DNA from: Gammaproteobacteria bacterium
GTDB taxonomy: Bacteria; Pseudomonadota; Gammaproteobacteria; Competibacterales; Competibacteraceae
Direction: 5' to 3'
NCBI GenBank assembly: GCA_020846135.1
Contig: JADLEK010000075.1
Coordinates: 1 to 64,000 of the forward strand
Length of the DNA stretch: 64,000 nucleotides
The position numbers were made by a program, and so were the translations under genes. Below are positions 16,631 through 26,896 of this stretch, one piece after another. The notes under the pieces are model-generated. The model searched no databases and was not told where the DNA came from. It worked only from the letters and a program-made list of their open reading frames with translations. Every line of letters starts with the position of its first letter. Within the stretch, counting starts at the first letter, position 1.

Positions 16631-17157
16631 ATCCACAACTTCTCGAATTGATTGCAGTATTCGGGTATTTATCACTGCTGACGGTAGGGGGCGGGATGGC
16701 GGCGTTTCCCGAACTTAAGACCCTGACCGTCGATGTCCACCATTGGGTGACGGCGCAGGAACTGATCCACTTTTACAGCGTGGGGCAGATGGCGCCCGGC
16801 CCCAACATGATGATGGTGACCGCGATTGGGGAACGGGTGGCCGGCGTGCTGGGCGCGTTGGTGGTGGTCATTGCCTTCTTCATGCCCACTGGGCTGATTA
16901 CTTTTGGGGTAGGGCGGCTCTGGGTCAAGCTGGAAGGCTGGCCCTGGCGGGATGCGATTCAACACGGGCTGGCGCCGGTCTCGGTCGGCCTGATTCTGGC
17001 CGGTTCCATTAGCATGGCCAAGGAAGTGCTGGCTGACGGATTGGCTATCGCGATCGCGGCGGCGGTGTTGGGCTTGTTGCTGCGCACCCGGATCAATCCG
17101 GCCCTGCTGATCCTGTGCGGCGCGCTGATCGGCGCGATAGCGTTTGTCTGCCGTTGA
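16627..17157 (+). CDS. chrA: Chromate transporter, second CHR subunit
   Basis: A 176-residue membrane protein with the second CHR domain: GYLSLLTVGGGMAAFPELK and FYSVGQMAPGPNMMMVTAIG. GGAGCC lies 6 nt before the ATG and it overlaps the first subunit gene by 4 nt. Both halves should fold antiparallel to form one transporter. Confidence 0.85.
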   Translation: MNPQLLELIAVFGYLSLLTVGGGMAAFPELKTLTVDVHHWVTAQELIHFYSVGQMAPGPNMMMVTAIGERVAGVLGALVVVIAFFMPTGLITFGVGRLWVKLEGWPWRDAIQHGLAPVSVGLILAGSISMAKEVLADGLAIAIAAAVLGLLLRTRINPALLILCGALIGAIAFVCR

Positions 17158-17179
17158 TCACTACGGAGCGTAAACCCGG

Positions 17180-18247
17180 ATGGACCTCATCAAGGATCGC
17201 AAATCGCAAACCCGCTTCTGGCTGATCTTCGGCGCGGCCGCCATTGGCGGACTCTACCTGCTGGCCCCGGTGTTGACCCCCTTTGTGTTCTCCGCCCTGC
17301 TGGCCTATCTGGGCGATCCGCTGATCGACCGGCTCGAAGCCCGCAAAATCTCCCGATCCTGGGCGGTGACGCTGGTGTTCGGCGCGATCATTCTGGGGTT
17401 GCTGCTGTTGATGTTGCTGCTGATTCCGCTTTCGGCGCATCAATTCCGGGGATTGATGCAGCGATTTCCGACTTACCTCGACTGGCTGCAAACCAGCGTG
17501 GTGCCCTGGCTACACGATACGCTCGGCGCTGATCCGGAAATGTTTAACCTGGCCAGCCTGCGCATCCACTTGCTGAATTATGCTCAGGAAATCGGCGATC
17601 TAGCCGGCGGCCTGTTCAAATCACTCGAAGCATCATCGACCGTTATCTTTGGCTGGATCGCGGATTTGATTCTGGTGCCGGTGGTGACGTTTTACCTGTT
17701 GCGCGACTGGGATCTGCTAGTGGCGCGGGTCCATGACTTGTTGCCGCGCCGCATTGAGCCGACCGTCAGCAAGCTGGCGCGGGAATCGGATGAAGTGATC
17801 GGAGCGTTCCTGCGTGGCCAGTTCATCGTGATGGCGGCGCTGGGGGTGATCTACTCGGTCGGGTTGGCGATCATCGGTTTGGAGTTTTCACTGCTGATCG
17901 GGCTGATCGCCGGTCTGGTGAGTTTCGTGCCCTATCTGGGGCTGATCCTCGGCATCTTGGTCGCCAGCATCGTCGCCATTTTGCAATTCCATAGCCTCGC
18001 GAGCGTGATTCCGGTCTTGTTCGTGTTTGGTATCGGTCAATTGATCAGTGATCTGGCGCTGACCCCGGCGCTGGTCGGCGACCGCATCGGCCTGCATCCG
18101 GTAGCGGTATTATTCGCAGTGCTGGCGGGCGGCCACCTGTTCGGGTTCTTCGGCATTTTGTTGGCTTTGCCGGTCGCTGCGGTGATCGCGGTGCTGTTGC
18201 GCCATGCCCAGGACGAGTATTTACAAAGTACGTTTTACGACCATTGA
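17180..18247 (+). CDS. AI-2E family (PerM/UPF0118) transporter
   Basis: A 355-residue membrane protein with about eight helices. Family features are LLAPVLTPFVFSALLAYLGD near the N terminus, a cytoplasmic helical region, then FLRGQFIVMAALGVIYSVGL and SFVPYLGLILG and the C-terminal GHLFGFFGILLALPVAAVIAV. Members export AI-2 or act as Na+/H+ antiporters; assignment within the family is open. It starts 22 bp after the chromate transporter. Confidence 0.88.
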   Translation: MDLIKDRKSQTRFWLIFGAAAIGGLYLLAPVLTPFVFSALLAYLGDPLIDRLEARKISRSWAVTLVFGAIILGLLLLMLLLIPLSAHQFRGLMQRFPTYLDWLQTSVVPWLHDTLGADPEMFNLASLRIHLLNYAQEIGDLAGGLFKSLEASSTVIFGWIADLILVPVVTFYLLRDWDLLVARVHDLLPRRIEPTVSKLARESDEVIGAFLRGQFIVMAALGVIYSVGLAIIGLEFSLLIGLIAGLVSFVPYLGLILGILVASIVAILQFHSLASVIPVLFVFGIGQLISDLALTPALVGDRIGLHPVAVLFAVLAGGHLFGFFGILLALPVAAVIAVLLRHAQDEYLQSTFYDH

Positions 18248-18399
18248 CCGGGCGCAAGGCTCGGAATACTGAGTTAACTGAGTTTTCCCCTGCCTGCCTC
18301 CCCATTCGCCGTTCTCAGGCGTCACTGCTCTCGTTTAGAGCCGGGGTGGCGGATCGGGCTGTGGCTGCAAGGCTGCGCTTTGGCCTGCCCCGGTTGTGT

Positions 18400-18834
18400 T
18401 GCGCAGGCCACTACACGCAACAGGTGATCGGCGAAACCCTGGCGGAACTGGGCTACGAGGTGGAAACCGGCTTTGCTATCCTGTCTGTTGAAGGCGGCGT
18501 GGCGCACATCCAGCGACCGGACTAGGGCGATTACTACGTCCGGCTGCGGGTCAAGCCCGATGCCGGCGATTTGAATCTGAACTGTGGTGCGGGTCAGTGC
18601 AGACCGCGCCGCACCCTCCAACGAACCGGCCCAGCGCGATAGAGAGATGGAAGAACGCTGGTGCGCCGCCCATCGGGAATTGCTGCGCCAGTTGGAGCAA
18701 CGCGGCATGCCAGTCAACCGCTGCGTACTCATGCGCCGGGGGAATTATCGGTGCAATGGGTTCAACCGGATGCTGTTCAACACGCCCCTCAGGTGCGTGT
18801 GCGGCGAATAGGCGGACGGTTGCGGGAGCGTTGA
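18400..18834 (+). pseudogene. Decayed gene of unknown family
   Basis: A coding-like signal that changes frame. Frame 1 reads HYTQQVIGETLAELGYEVET through HIQRPD, then a TAG stop (18523) where Trp would fit, then GDYYVRLRVKPDAGDLNLN. A shift near 18584 leads to REMEERWCAAHRELLRQLEQ, and a second shift near 18730 to APGELSVQWVQPDAVQ, ending at TGA 18832. So there are at least one nonsense mutation and two frameshifts. The N-terminal part of the gene is missing; the AI-2E gene ends only 150 bp upstream. The family is not recognised. Confidence 0.6.
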
Positions 18835-18942
18835 TTCTGGTGCTTCCTACGTTCAAAAATCACAGATTAGCCGCCCGATCCGGAAGGTTGCATAATACGC
18901 AGGAAACCTACCAGTCAGTTTGAACGTGTAAAGGAGACCTTA

Positions 18943-19254
18943 ATGAAGCCATTCCGTTTAATTGTTAGTGGGTTAGCGCTTTGCCTGGCGCAAAGCCTTT
19001 CTCCCGCATTGGCGAGCGATGAATCTTACGGTTGTTGCCTGATTAAAACCGAGGACAATGCCGCTAATATTTGGGAATATGAAAATGATGTTCCTTTTGT
19101 GGACTGTTACCGGTCAGCCAAGCTGATCGGCAATCCGTTTGAATTTCTGCGGGACCGGAAATATGAGTTTTACACCGGCAAGAAGTGCTCTTCGCTGCCC
19201 ACTCAGCATGAGCTGATTCCCGTCCAGTGGGGGCTGGAATACCGCACTGGCTAA
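18943..19254 (+). CDS. Small exported cysteine-containing protein
   Basis: A 103-residue protein with a clear signal peptide (LIVSGLALCLAQSLSPALAS, predicted cleavage after ALA). The mature part of about 78 residues has four cysteines (a CC pair, VDCYR and KKCSS), enough for two disulfides, and is rich in Asn, Tyr and Glu. AAAGGAG lies 7 nt before the ATG. It appears monocistronic. A family is not recognised. Confidence 0.75.
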   Translation: MKPFRLIVSGLALCLAQSLSPALASDESYGCCLIKTEDNAANIWEYENDVPFVDCYRSAKLIGNPFEFLRDRKYEFYTGKKCSSLPTQHELIPVQWGLEYRTG

Positions 19255-19299
19255 CGTCGGAAGCCTTGCTCAGTAGCGCTTGCCATGACCCAGCAGGCG

Positions 19300-19731
19300 C
19301 TACAACGCATACAAATCACGGTCTTTTAGCACCCGCAAGCCCTGTTCAGTCATCAGTCGGGTGGCTTCCGCCAGATCGGCGATGGTCATGCACCAGATCG
19401 CCTGCCGGCTCGGCGCGACTACGAAACCGTAAGCGTCCAGCACATTGATCTGATGCGCGGCCAGGATTTCCAGCAGGTCATGCAGTCCGCCGGGCCGATC
19501 TTCAATCGCTACCGCCAGCACCGGTTGCAGCGCCACCGCGAAGCCGTGTTCCGCTAACGCCTGTTGCGCCAGCGCCGGGTCGCTGACCAGCAGTTTGGCG
19601 ACGCCGAAATCCCGGTGATCGGCAATGGTCATCGCCCGGATATTGATCTGCTGATCGCGCAAAATCCCCGTCACGGCATTCAGCCGCCCCGGCCGGTTGT
19701 CGATGAACACGCTCAGTTGTTCCGCCATCAT
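19300..19731 (-). CDS. Tandem ACT-domain protein
   Basis: A 143-residue regulatory protein of two ACT domains (about 5-70 and 72-138): SVFIDNRPGRLNAVTGILRD and AVAIEDRPGGLHDLLEILAA. AGGAG precedes two consecutive ATGs; spacing favours the second (19728). It lies 18 bp downstream of the PaaK-like ligase on the same strand, an arrangement common in bacteria and archaea, where the ACT protein is thought to sense an amino acid or aromatic acid linked to the ligase. Confidence 0.9.
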   Translation of the reverse strand: MMAEQLSVFIDNRPGRLNAVTGILRDQQINIRAMTIADHRDFGVAKLLVSDPALAQQALAEHGFAVALQPVLAVAIEDRPGGLHDLLEILAAHQINVLDAYGFVVAPSRQAIWCMTIADLAEATRLMTEQGLRVLKDRDLYAL

Positions 19732-19749
19732 CTGCTCCTCTTTGCCTGT

Positions 19750-21060
19750 TCAGAATACGGGCCGCAGGTCCACGACCCGTTTAGCCTTGCCCTCGGAGAC
19801 CGGCAAACTGCCCGGTTCATGCAATTCCACCGCCGGCTTGACCAGAATGGCCGAGCGCAACAGTTCGCTGATCCGTTCGCGCAAATCATCCAGCGCGCGC
19901 GGGTTGCCGGTGAATAGCCGGGCGTCAATTTCGGTTTTGACCGCCAGTCGATCCATCGCTCCCCGCTTTTCAACCTGAATCAGATAATTGGTGCTGACCT
20001 CCGGCACTTTCATCAGCACCTCCTCGATCTGCGAGGGGAAGATGTTGACGCCATTGATGATCAACATATCATCGCTGCGGCCCTTGATTCGCGCCAGTCG
20101 GCGGTGACTGCGACCACAGCGGCAATGGCCGCCGACCAGGTGGGACAGATCACGGGTGCGGTAGCGCAACAACGGGGTGGCTTGCCGCTGCAGGGTGGTC
20201 AGCACGATCTCGCCGTTTTCTTCCTCGGCGCAGGGTTGCAGGCTGCGCGGATCGATGATTTCCAGCAGGTAGGCGTCTTCCCAGAGATGCAGGCCGGTCT
20301 GGTAGACGCACTCGAAGGCGACTCCGGGACCGTTCATCTCGCTCAGGCCATAGGAGTTATAAGCCTTGATTTGGAACAGATCTTCGATCTTGCAGCGGGT
20401 CTGTTCCGAATGCGGCTCGGCCCCGATGAAGGCTTTTTGCAGCCGCAACTGGTCGAGACCGACGCCTTCCAGCGTCAGCGCCGCATGAAGATGGAGCAGG
20501 TAGCTGGGGGTAGCGTGAACCACCGTCGTGCGGAAATTTCGCATCAATTGAATCTGCCGGCTGGTATTGCCGGAACTGGCCGGAATCACCAGCATCCCCA
20601 CTCGTTCCGCCCCGTAATGCAGACCCAGCCCACCGGTGAACAGCCCGTAATTGGTCATGTTCTGGAACACGTCATGGGCGGTCGCGCCAGTGGCGACGAT
20701 GCAGCGGGCCACTAGTTCGGTCCAGCCATCGAGATCGCGCCGGGTGTGGTAAACCACGGTCGGGGTGCCGGTGGTGCCGCTGGAGGTGTGCAGCCGCACC
20801 GCCTGCTCCAGATTGACCGCCAGCATCCCATAAGGGTAGGCCTCGCGCAGATCATCCTTAGTGGTATAGGGCAGATGCCGCAGATCGCCCAGACTGGCGA
20901 TGTCTTTGGAATCTGTCAGCCCGACGGCAGCCAATCGACGCTGATAAAACGGCGTTTTCAACGCCTGCGCCACGGTTTGGCGCAACTGGGCGAGTTGCCG
21001 CTGTTCCAACGCCTCCCGCTCCATGAATTCCACCGCCGGGTTCCAGGCCGGTACGTTCAT
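19750..21060 (-). CDS. paaK: Phenylacetate--CoA ligase family enzyme
   Basis: A 436-residue adenylate-forming enzyme of the PaaK branch. It has the phosphate-binding loop TSSGTTGTPTVVYHT, AYNSYGLSEMNGPGVAFEC (adenine/acid site) and GRSDDMLIINGVNIFPSQIEE with the hinge Asp. Start at 21060 is set by GGAGGAACTG just before the ATG; the frame extends nine codons further but into the double-hairpin repeat. No other phenylacetate catabolic genes are present; with its ACT partner it may activate indole-acetate, phenylacetate or another aryl acid. Confidence 0.88.
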   Translation of the reverse strand: MNVPAWNPAVEFMEREALEQRQLAQLRQTVAQALKTPFYQRRLAAVGLTDSKDIASLGDLRHLPYTTKDDLREAYPYGMLAVNLEQAVRLHTSSGTTGTPTVVYHTRRDLDGWTELVARCIVATGATAHDVFQNMTNYGLFTGGLGLHYGAERVGMLVIPASSGNTSRQIQLMRNFRTTVVHATPSYLLHLHAALTLEGVGLDQLRLQKAFIGAEPHSEQTRCKIEDLFQIKAYNSYGLSEMNGPGVAFECVYQTGLHLWEDAYLLEIIDPRSLQPCAEEENGEIVLTTLQRQATPLLRYRTRDLSHLVGGHCRCGRSHRRLARIKGRSDDMLIINGVNIFPSQIEEVLMKVPEVSTNYLIQVEKRGAMDRLAVKTEIDARLFTGNPRALDDLRERISELLRSAILVKPAVELHEPGSLPVSEGKAKRVVDLRPVF

Positions 21061-21071
21061 CAGTTCCTCCA

Positions 21072-21135
21072 CGAGAAACCCCGGCATTCATGCCGGGGAG
21101 GGCGTGCGGGCCGAACAAAGTCCGGCTTCTTTTTC
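21072..21135 (-). repeat. Double-hairpin interspersed element, copy 2
   Basis: Second copy of the element at 14450-14513. Plus-strand order: CCCCGGCA-TTCA-TGCCGGGG (perfect 8-bp stem), GAGGG, GCCGAAC-AAA-GTCCGGC (one mismatch), TTCTTTTT. It lies 11 nt before the paaK start codon, on the same side and in the same orientation as copy 1 relative to its gene. Confidence 0.7.
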
Positions 21136-21307
21136 GGATGTGCTGATATGTAAATAACCTTAACCGTAAGCACCTTGAATTACCCCGATCAATTTTGTAA
21201 TGCTGGCTTCTTGACAACCGGATGAAGAAGGATTCAGCAGCAGCCCGTCCATCGCCGCTATTTGCGGCAGGGGTCGCCAGTCGCTACTCTTCATCAATGT
21301 CATCCCT

Positions 21308-21715
21308 ATGCGTAGAGATCAATTCATGACCAGTCTGCCCCTGCTTGCCCTGGTTGTTGCTGCTTATACCGCATTGGCGCTGGTTGCGCCGGGCTGGCTG
21401 GAAAGCGTGCTATTCAGTCTGCCGCTGCTGTCCGGGACGACCTTACTCCTCCGAGGCAATGATCTGCTGCTGGTGATCAGCCTGGTCCTGCTCGGCATCG
21501 AAATTTCCCGCGCCACCAGCAGTTCATCCGCTGCCATTCTCAATCATGTGCTGTCGCTGGTGGTGTTTATCGTCGCCCTGATCGACTTCATTGTCATGCC
21601 GCAACTGGGCAATACCACCTTTTTCCTGATCCTGCTGATGACCCTGATCGATGTTATCACCGGCTTCACCGTGACCATTACCGCCGCCCGCCGCAATGTG
21701 AGCTATGACGAGTAG
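21308..21715 (+). CDS. Small integral membrane protein of unknown function
   Basis: A 135-residue protein with four predicted membrane helices (about 8-25, 32-60, 78-97 and 103-125) and a short charged C terminus (RRNVSYDE). No motif is recognised. An alternative ATG at 21326 is possible. It ends 3 bp before thiL and so is probably co-transcribed with it. Confidence 0.75.
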   Translation: MRRDQFMTSLPLLALVVAAYTALALVAPGWLESVLFSLPLLSGTTLLLRGNDLLLVISLVLLGIEISRATSSSSAAILNHVLSLVVFIVALIDFIVMPQLGNTTFFLILLMTLIDVITGFTVTITAARRNVSYDE

Positions 21716-21718
21716 CTT

Positions 21719-22690
21719 ATGCCCCTCTCGGAATTTTCTCTGATTGACCGCTATTTCACTGGCCACAGCCGGCATCGTTCTGATGTGGCGCTGGGGATTG
21801 GCGACGATTGCGCCCTGCTGGACCCGCCACTGGGGCAACAACTGGCGGTGACGCTGGACACCCTGATCGCCGATGTCCACTTTTTCGCCAACGCCGACCC
21901 GGAAGGCATCGGCCACAAGGCGCTGGCGGTCAACCTGAGCGATCTGGCGGCGATGGGCGCACTGCCGGCTTGGGCGACCCTGGCGCTGACCTTGCCCAAA
22001 ATTGATGAAGACTGGCTGGCGCAGTTCTGCCGGGGCTTGTTCGCGCTGGCCGAGGATCGTGGCGTAGAACTGGTCGGCGGCGACACCACCCACGGTCCGA
22101 CTACCGTGATCACGATTCAGGCGATGGGTTTTGTCCCACCGGGAGAAGCGCTGCGCCGGGATGGGGCCAAACCGGGGGATGTGATTTATGTCACCGGGAC
22201 GCCGGGCGATGCCGGGCTGGCGCTGGCCGCGGCGTTCGGACAGGCGACCGTGGCGCCTGAATACAGGGCTGACGTGCAAGACCGGCTGGAGCGCCCGCAA
22301 CCACGGATTGCCCAAGGCTTGGCGTTGCGGGGCGTCGCCAGCGCTGCCATTGACGTATCCGACGGGCTGGCCCAGGACCTCGGCCATATTCTGGAGCGCA
22401 GTGGCGTCGGGGCGCGGCTGACGGTGGATCGCCTGCCATTGTCGCCGGCGCTCACCGCCAGTCTGAAACGGGACGCCGCGCGGCGGATGGCGCTGACCGG
22501 CGGCGATGATTACGAGCTGTGTTTCACCGTGCCCTCAAAAAAGACGACCCGGCTGGAGAAGCTGGCGGTAGCCTGGCGTTGCCGTTGTACTCGGATTGGC
22601 GTGATTGAAGCCGAACCGGGGTTGCGGCTGGTTCGCGCCAATGGTTCGACTTTCTCTCTGGAGCGGTTAGGCTATAACCACTTCGGTTGA
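21719..22690 (+). CDS. thiL: Thiamine-monophosphate kinase ThiL
   Basis: A 323-residue kinase making thiamine diphosphate from thiamine monophosphate. Typical features are ALGIGDDCALL, TLDTLIADVHF, the metal site ELVGGDTTHGP, IDVSDGLAQDLGHIL and LTGGDDYELCFT. Length matches the family. nusB, ribH and pgpA, which often flank thiL, are not next to it here. Confidence 0.93.
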   Translation: MPLSEFSLIDRYFTGHSRHRSDVALGIGDDCALLDPPLGQQLAVTLDTLIADVHFFANADPEGIGHKALAVNLSDLAAMGALPAWATLALTLPKIDEDWLAQFCRGLFALAEDRGVELVGGDTTHGPTTVITIQAMGFVPPGEALRRDGAKPGDVIYVTGTPGDAGLALAAAFGQATVAPEYRADVQDRLERPQPRIAQGLALRGVASAAIDVSDGLAQDLGHILERSGVGARLTVDRLPLSPALTASLKRDAARRMALTGGDDYELCFTVPSKKTTRLEKLAVAWRCRCTRIGVIEAEPGLRLVRANGSTFSLERLGYNHFG

Positions 22691-22799
22691 TCGCCCTGGT
22701 TGGTTTCAGCCCGGCATCGCCATTGAAAAACCGCTGGACAGCCCATAAATCCAGTGGCAATAACACCCTATTTGCTTTCCAACCCTTGAGGTGATCGCC

Positions 22800-23090
22800 A
22801 TGCCGATCTACGAATACCGTTGCCAGTCCTGCAACCACGAACTGGAAGTACTGCAAAAACTGAGCGATCCCGAACTGAGCGACTGTCCCAGTTGCCACCA
22901 GCCGGAACTGAAAAAGCTGATTTCAGCGGTTGGCTTCCGGCTCAAGGGCAGCGGCTGGTATGAGACCGATTTCAAGAGCGGTAACCAGAAAAATATCGCC
23001 AAGAGCGATGCCGCTTCCGCCAGCGACAGCGCCGCCAGCAGCGCCTGTGAGAGCGCCAGCAGTTGTAGCGCTTGTCCGGCGGTGGCTTGA
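22800..23090 (+). CDS. FmdB-family zinc ribbon protein
   Basis: A 96-residue protein starting MPIYEYRCQSC with a zinc ribbon formed by CQSC (about 8-11) and CPSC (about 31-34). Residues after about 70 form a low-complexity Ser/Ala/Cys tail ending in CESASSCSACPAVA, with four further cysteines. GAGG lies about 8 nt before the ATG. It sits directly ahead of aspS, the usual neighbour in proteobacteria. Function is unknown, probably regulatory. Confidence 0.88.
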   Translation: MPIYEYRCQSCNHELEVLQKLSDPELSDCPSCHQPELKKLISAVGFRLKGSGWYETDFKSGNQKNIAKSDAASASDSAASSACESASSCSACPAVA

Positions 23091-23248
23091 AGTGATGCGA
23101 GGACATTCGCTCGCCACCGGATGGCGGGATTGACTTCGCGGTTGCGGCTATCGGCCTGACTCCGTACCATTTCCGCCCTTGCCGGCCCTTCCGCCCGCCG
23201 GCCTTCCCGTTGTTCCCGCCTCACCCTGCCCCACGGAACCCAGACGCC

Positions 23249-25014
<1,766 letters not shown>

Positions 25015-25018
<4 letters not shown>

Positions 25019-25485
25019 CGCCCTCATCCCCGGCCCCGCTCCCGCATCCCGGCGAGGGGCAATGGAAACGCCCAGCGTCGGTGCTGGTGGTGGTGTACAC
25101 GGCGGCGGATGAGGTGTTGGTGATGCGTCGCCGCCAGCCGCCCGACTTCTGGCAATCGGTGACCGGTAGTCTGGAATGGTCGGAAACCGAGTCCTTGGTG
25201 GCGGCACAGCGGGAATTGCAGGAGGAAACCGGTCTGAGCGGCGTTGATATTATCGCTTGCGGTGTGACCAACCGCTTCCCGATTCTGCCTGCCTGGCAGC
25301 ATCATTACCCGCCGGAGGTGGTGGAAAATGTCGAGCAGGTCTTCCAGGTCCGGCTGCCGGTTCGAAAGCCGATCACCTTGAATCCCGCTGAACATGATCA
25401 CTATGAGTGGTTGCCGCGCGAACTGGCGGCGGCGCGGGTCTCCTCCTGGACCAACCGGGCCGCTATTCTGAATTTGCCTTCATGA
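25015..25485 (+). CDS. nudB: Dihydroneopterin triphosphate diphosphatase (Nudix)
   Basis: A 156-residue Nudix hydrolase of folate biosynthesis. [11 protein letters not shown] and [15 protein letters not shown] match NudB; the Nudix box is present as [20 protein letters not shown] followed by ETGL. It starts with GTG sharing GTGA with the aspS stop. The first 15 residues ([15 protein letters not shown]) are extra to the E. coli protein and come from a GC-rich dyad sequence that looks like an interspersed repeat; the ancestral start may have been different. Confidence 0.88.
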
Positions 25486-25558
25486 ACACCCTGCGTAACC
25501 GGCTCCTCTCCTGCGGGCAGGCGCGGAGTTCCCCTATGGCTTTCAAGAGGCTTCCGTA

Positions 25559-26386
25559 ATGGCCGTTTATGCGCTGGGCGACATTCAAGGCTGCTACGAG
25601 CCGTTGCGGCGGTTGCTCGACCTGCTGAACTTCGATCCGGCGATTGATCGCTTGTGGCTGGTCGGTGATCTGGTCAATCGCGGCCCGCAGTCGGTGGATG
25701 TATTGCGGCTGGTTTGCGGACTGGGCGAACAGGCGGTCACGGTGCTGGGCAATCATGATTTGACCTTGCTGGCGGTCGCCGCCGGCCAGGTCAAACCGAA
25801 GCGCAAGGATACCTTCCACAGCGTTCTCGACGCGCCCGATGCGGCTGAATTGCTGGACTGGCTGCGTCAGCGTCCGCTGTTGTATCACGATGCCGAGCTG
25901 GGCTTTACCCTGGTTCACGCCGGGTTGCCGCCACAGTGGGATTTGCCGCTGGCGCAACACAGCGCGGCGGAACTGGAAACCGTATTGCGCGGCCCGGAGG
26001 GGGCGAAGTTCCTGGGGCGGATGTTTGGCGGCGAACCACGGCGCTGGCGGAGTGATTTAAGCGGGGATGACCGGTTGCGCTTCATCGTCAATGCCCTGAC
26101 CCGGATTCGGTTTTGCACGGCGGAAGGAGCGCTGTCCCTGGCTGAGAATGGGCCGCCGGGCAGCCAGAGCAAGGGTTTGTTGCCGTGGTTTGCCGTACCA
26201 GGCCGGCGCAGCGCCAACCTGAAAATCATCTTCGGCCACTGGGCGGCGCTGGGCTACTACCGGGTGCCGGGCATCTACGCCCTGGACAGCGGCTGCGTGT
26301 GGGGTAACCGGCTCACCGCCATTCGCCTCGATGCCCCCGATGTTCCGGCGTTCAGCGTCCCGGCCATGCCGATGCCTTTGCCATGA
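25559..26386 (+). CDS. apaH: Symmetrical bis(5'-nucleosyl)-tetraphosphatase ApaH
   Basis: A 275-residue metallophosphatase cleaving Ap4A into two ADP. The three blocks are intact: GDIQGCYEPLRRLL (8-21), VGDLVNRGPQSV and VLGNHDLTLLAV. Later LVHAGLPPQWDL and FGHWAALGYY supply metal ligands. It overlaps folA by 4 nt; apaH-folA adjacency is common in gammaproteobacteria. Confidence 0.95.
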   Translation: MAVYALGDIQGCYEPLRRLLDLLNFDPAIDRLWLVGDLVNRGPQSVDVLRLVCGLGEQAVTVLGNHDLTLLAVAAGQVKPKRKDTFHSVLDAPDAAELLDWLRQRPLLYHDAELGFTLVHAGLPPQWDLPLAQHSAAELETVLRGPEGAKFLGRMFGGEPRRWRSDLSGDDRLRFIVNALTRIRFCTAEGALSLAENGPPGSQSKGLLPWFAVPGRRSANLKIIFGHWAALGYYRVPGIYALDSGCVWGNRLTAIRLDAPDVPAFSVPAMPMPLP

Positions 26387-26877
26387 CTGTGCGGCTCACC
26401 TTGATCGCCGCTTTGGCCTGCAACCGGGTGATCGGTCGCGATAACGCGCTGCCGTGGCGACTGCCGGCGGATTTGCGGTTTTTCAAACAGACCACGATGG
26501 GTAAGCCACTGCTCATGGGCCGGCGCACCTGGGAGTCGATTGGCCGACCGTTGCCGGGGCGACAGATGATCGTTCTGAGCGGCCATCCCGGCTATCTGGC
26601 GGCCGATTGCAAGGTCGCCTGCTCGCTGCCTGATGCCTTGACCTTGGCCGGGGATGCGCCCGAACTGATGGTGATTGGCGGCGCAACGCTGTATGAGCAG
26701 ACTTTACCGCTGGCCAGCCGGTTGATTTTGACCCGGATTGAAGCGGAAATCGCCGGCGATGTCTGTTTTCCGGAATGGACTGAGCGGGACTGGCGGCTGG
26801 TCTGGGAAGAAGCTCATGCCGCTGAGGCCGATCAGGCTTGGCCGTACCGGTTTCAGCGCTGGGAACGGGTTGGTTGA
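26383..26877 (+). CDS. folA: Dihydrofolate reductase
   Basis: A 164-residue enzyme reducing dihydrofolate with NADPH. NRVIGRDNALPWRLPADLRF carries the Met20 loop (here Leu) and the active-site acidic residue; KPLLMGRRTWESIGRPLPGR and MVIGGATLYEQTLP are the NADPH and structural motifs. It overlaps apaH by 4 nt, and its terminus is convergent with the PP2C gene. Confidence 0.95.
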   Translation: MTVRLTLIAALACNRVIGRDNALPWRLPADLRFFKQTTMGKPLLMGRRTWESIGRPLPGRQMIVLSGHPGYLAADCKVACSLPDALTLAGDAPELMVIGGATLYEQTLPLASRLILTRIEAEIAGDVCFPEWTERDWRLVWEEAHAAEADQAWPYRFQRWERVG

Positions 26878-26896
26878 TGCCGGCCAGCGCCGTCGC

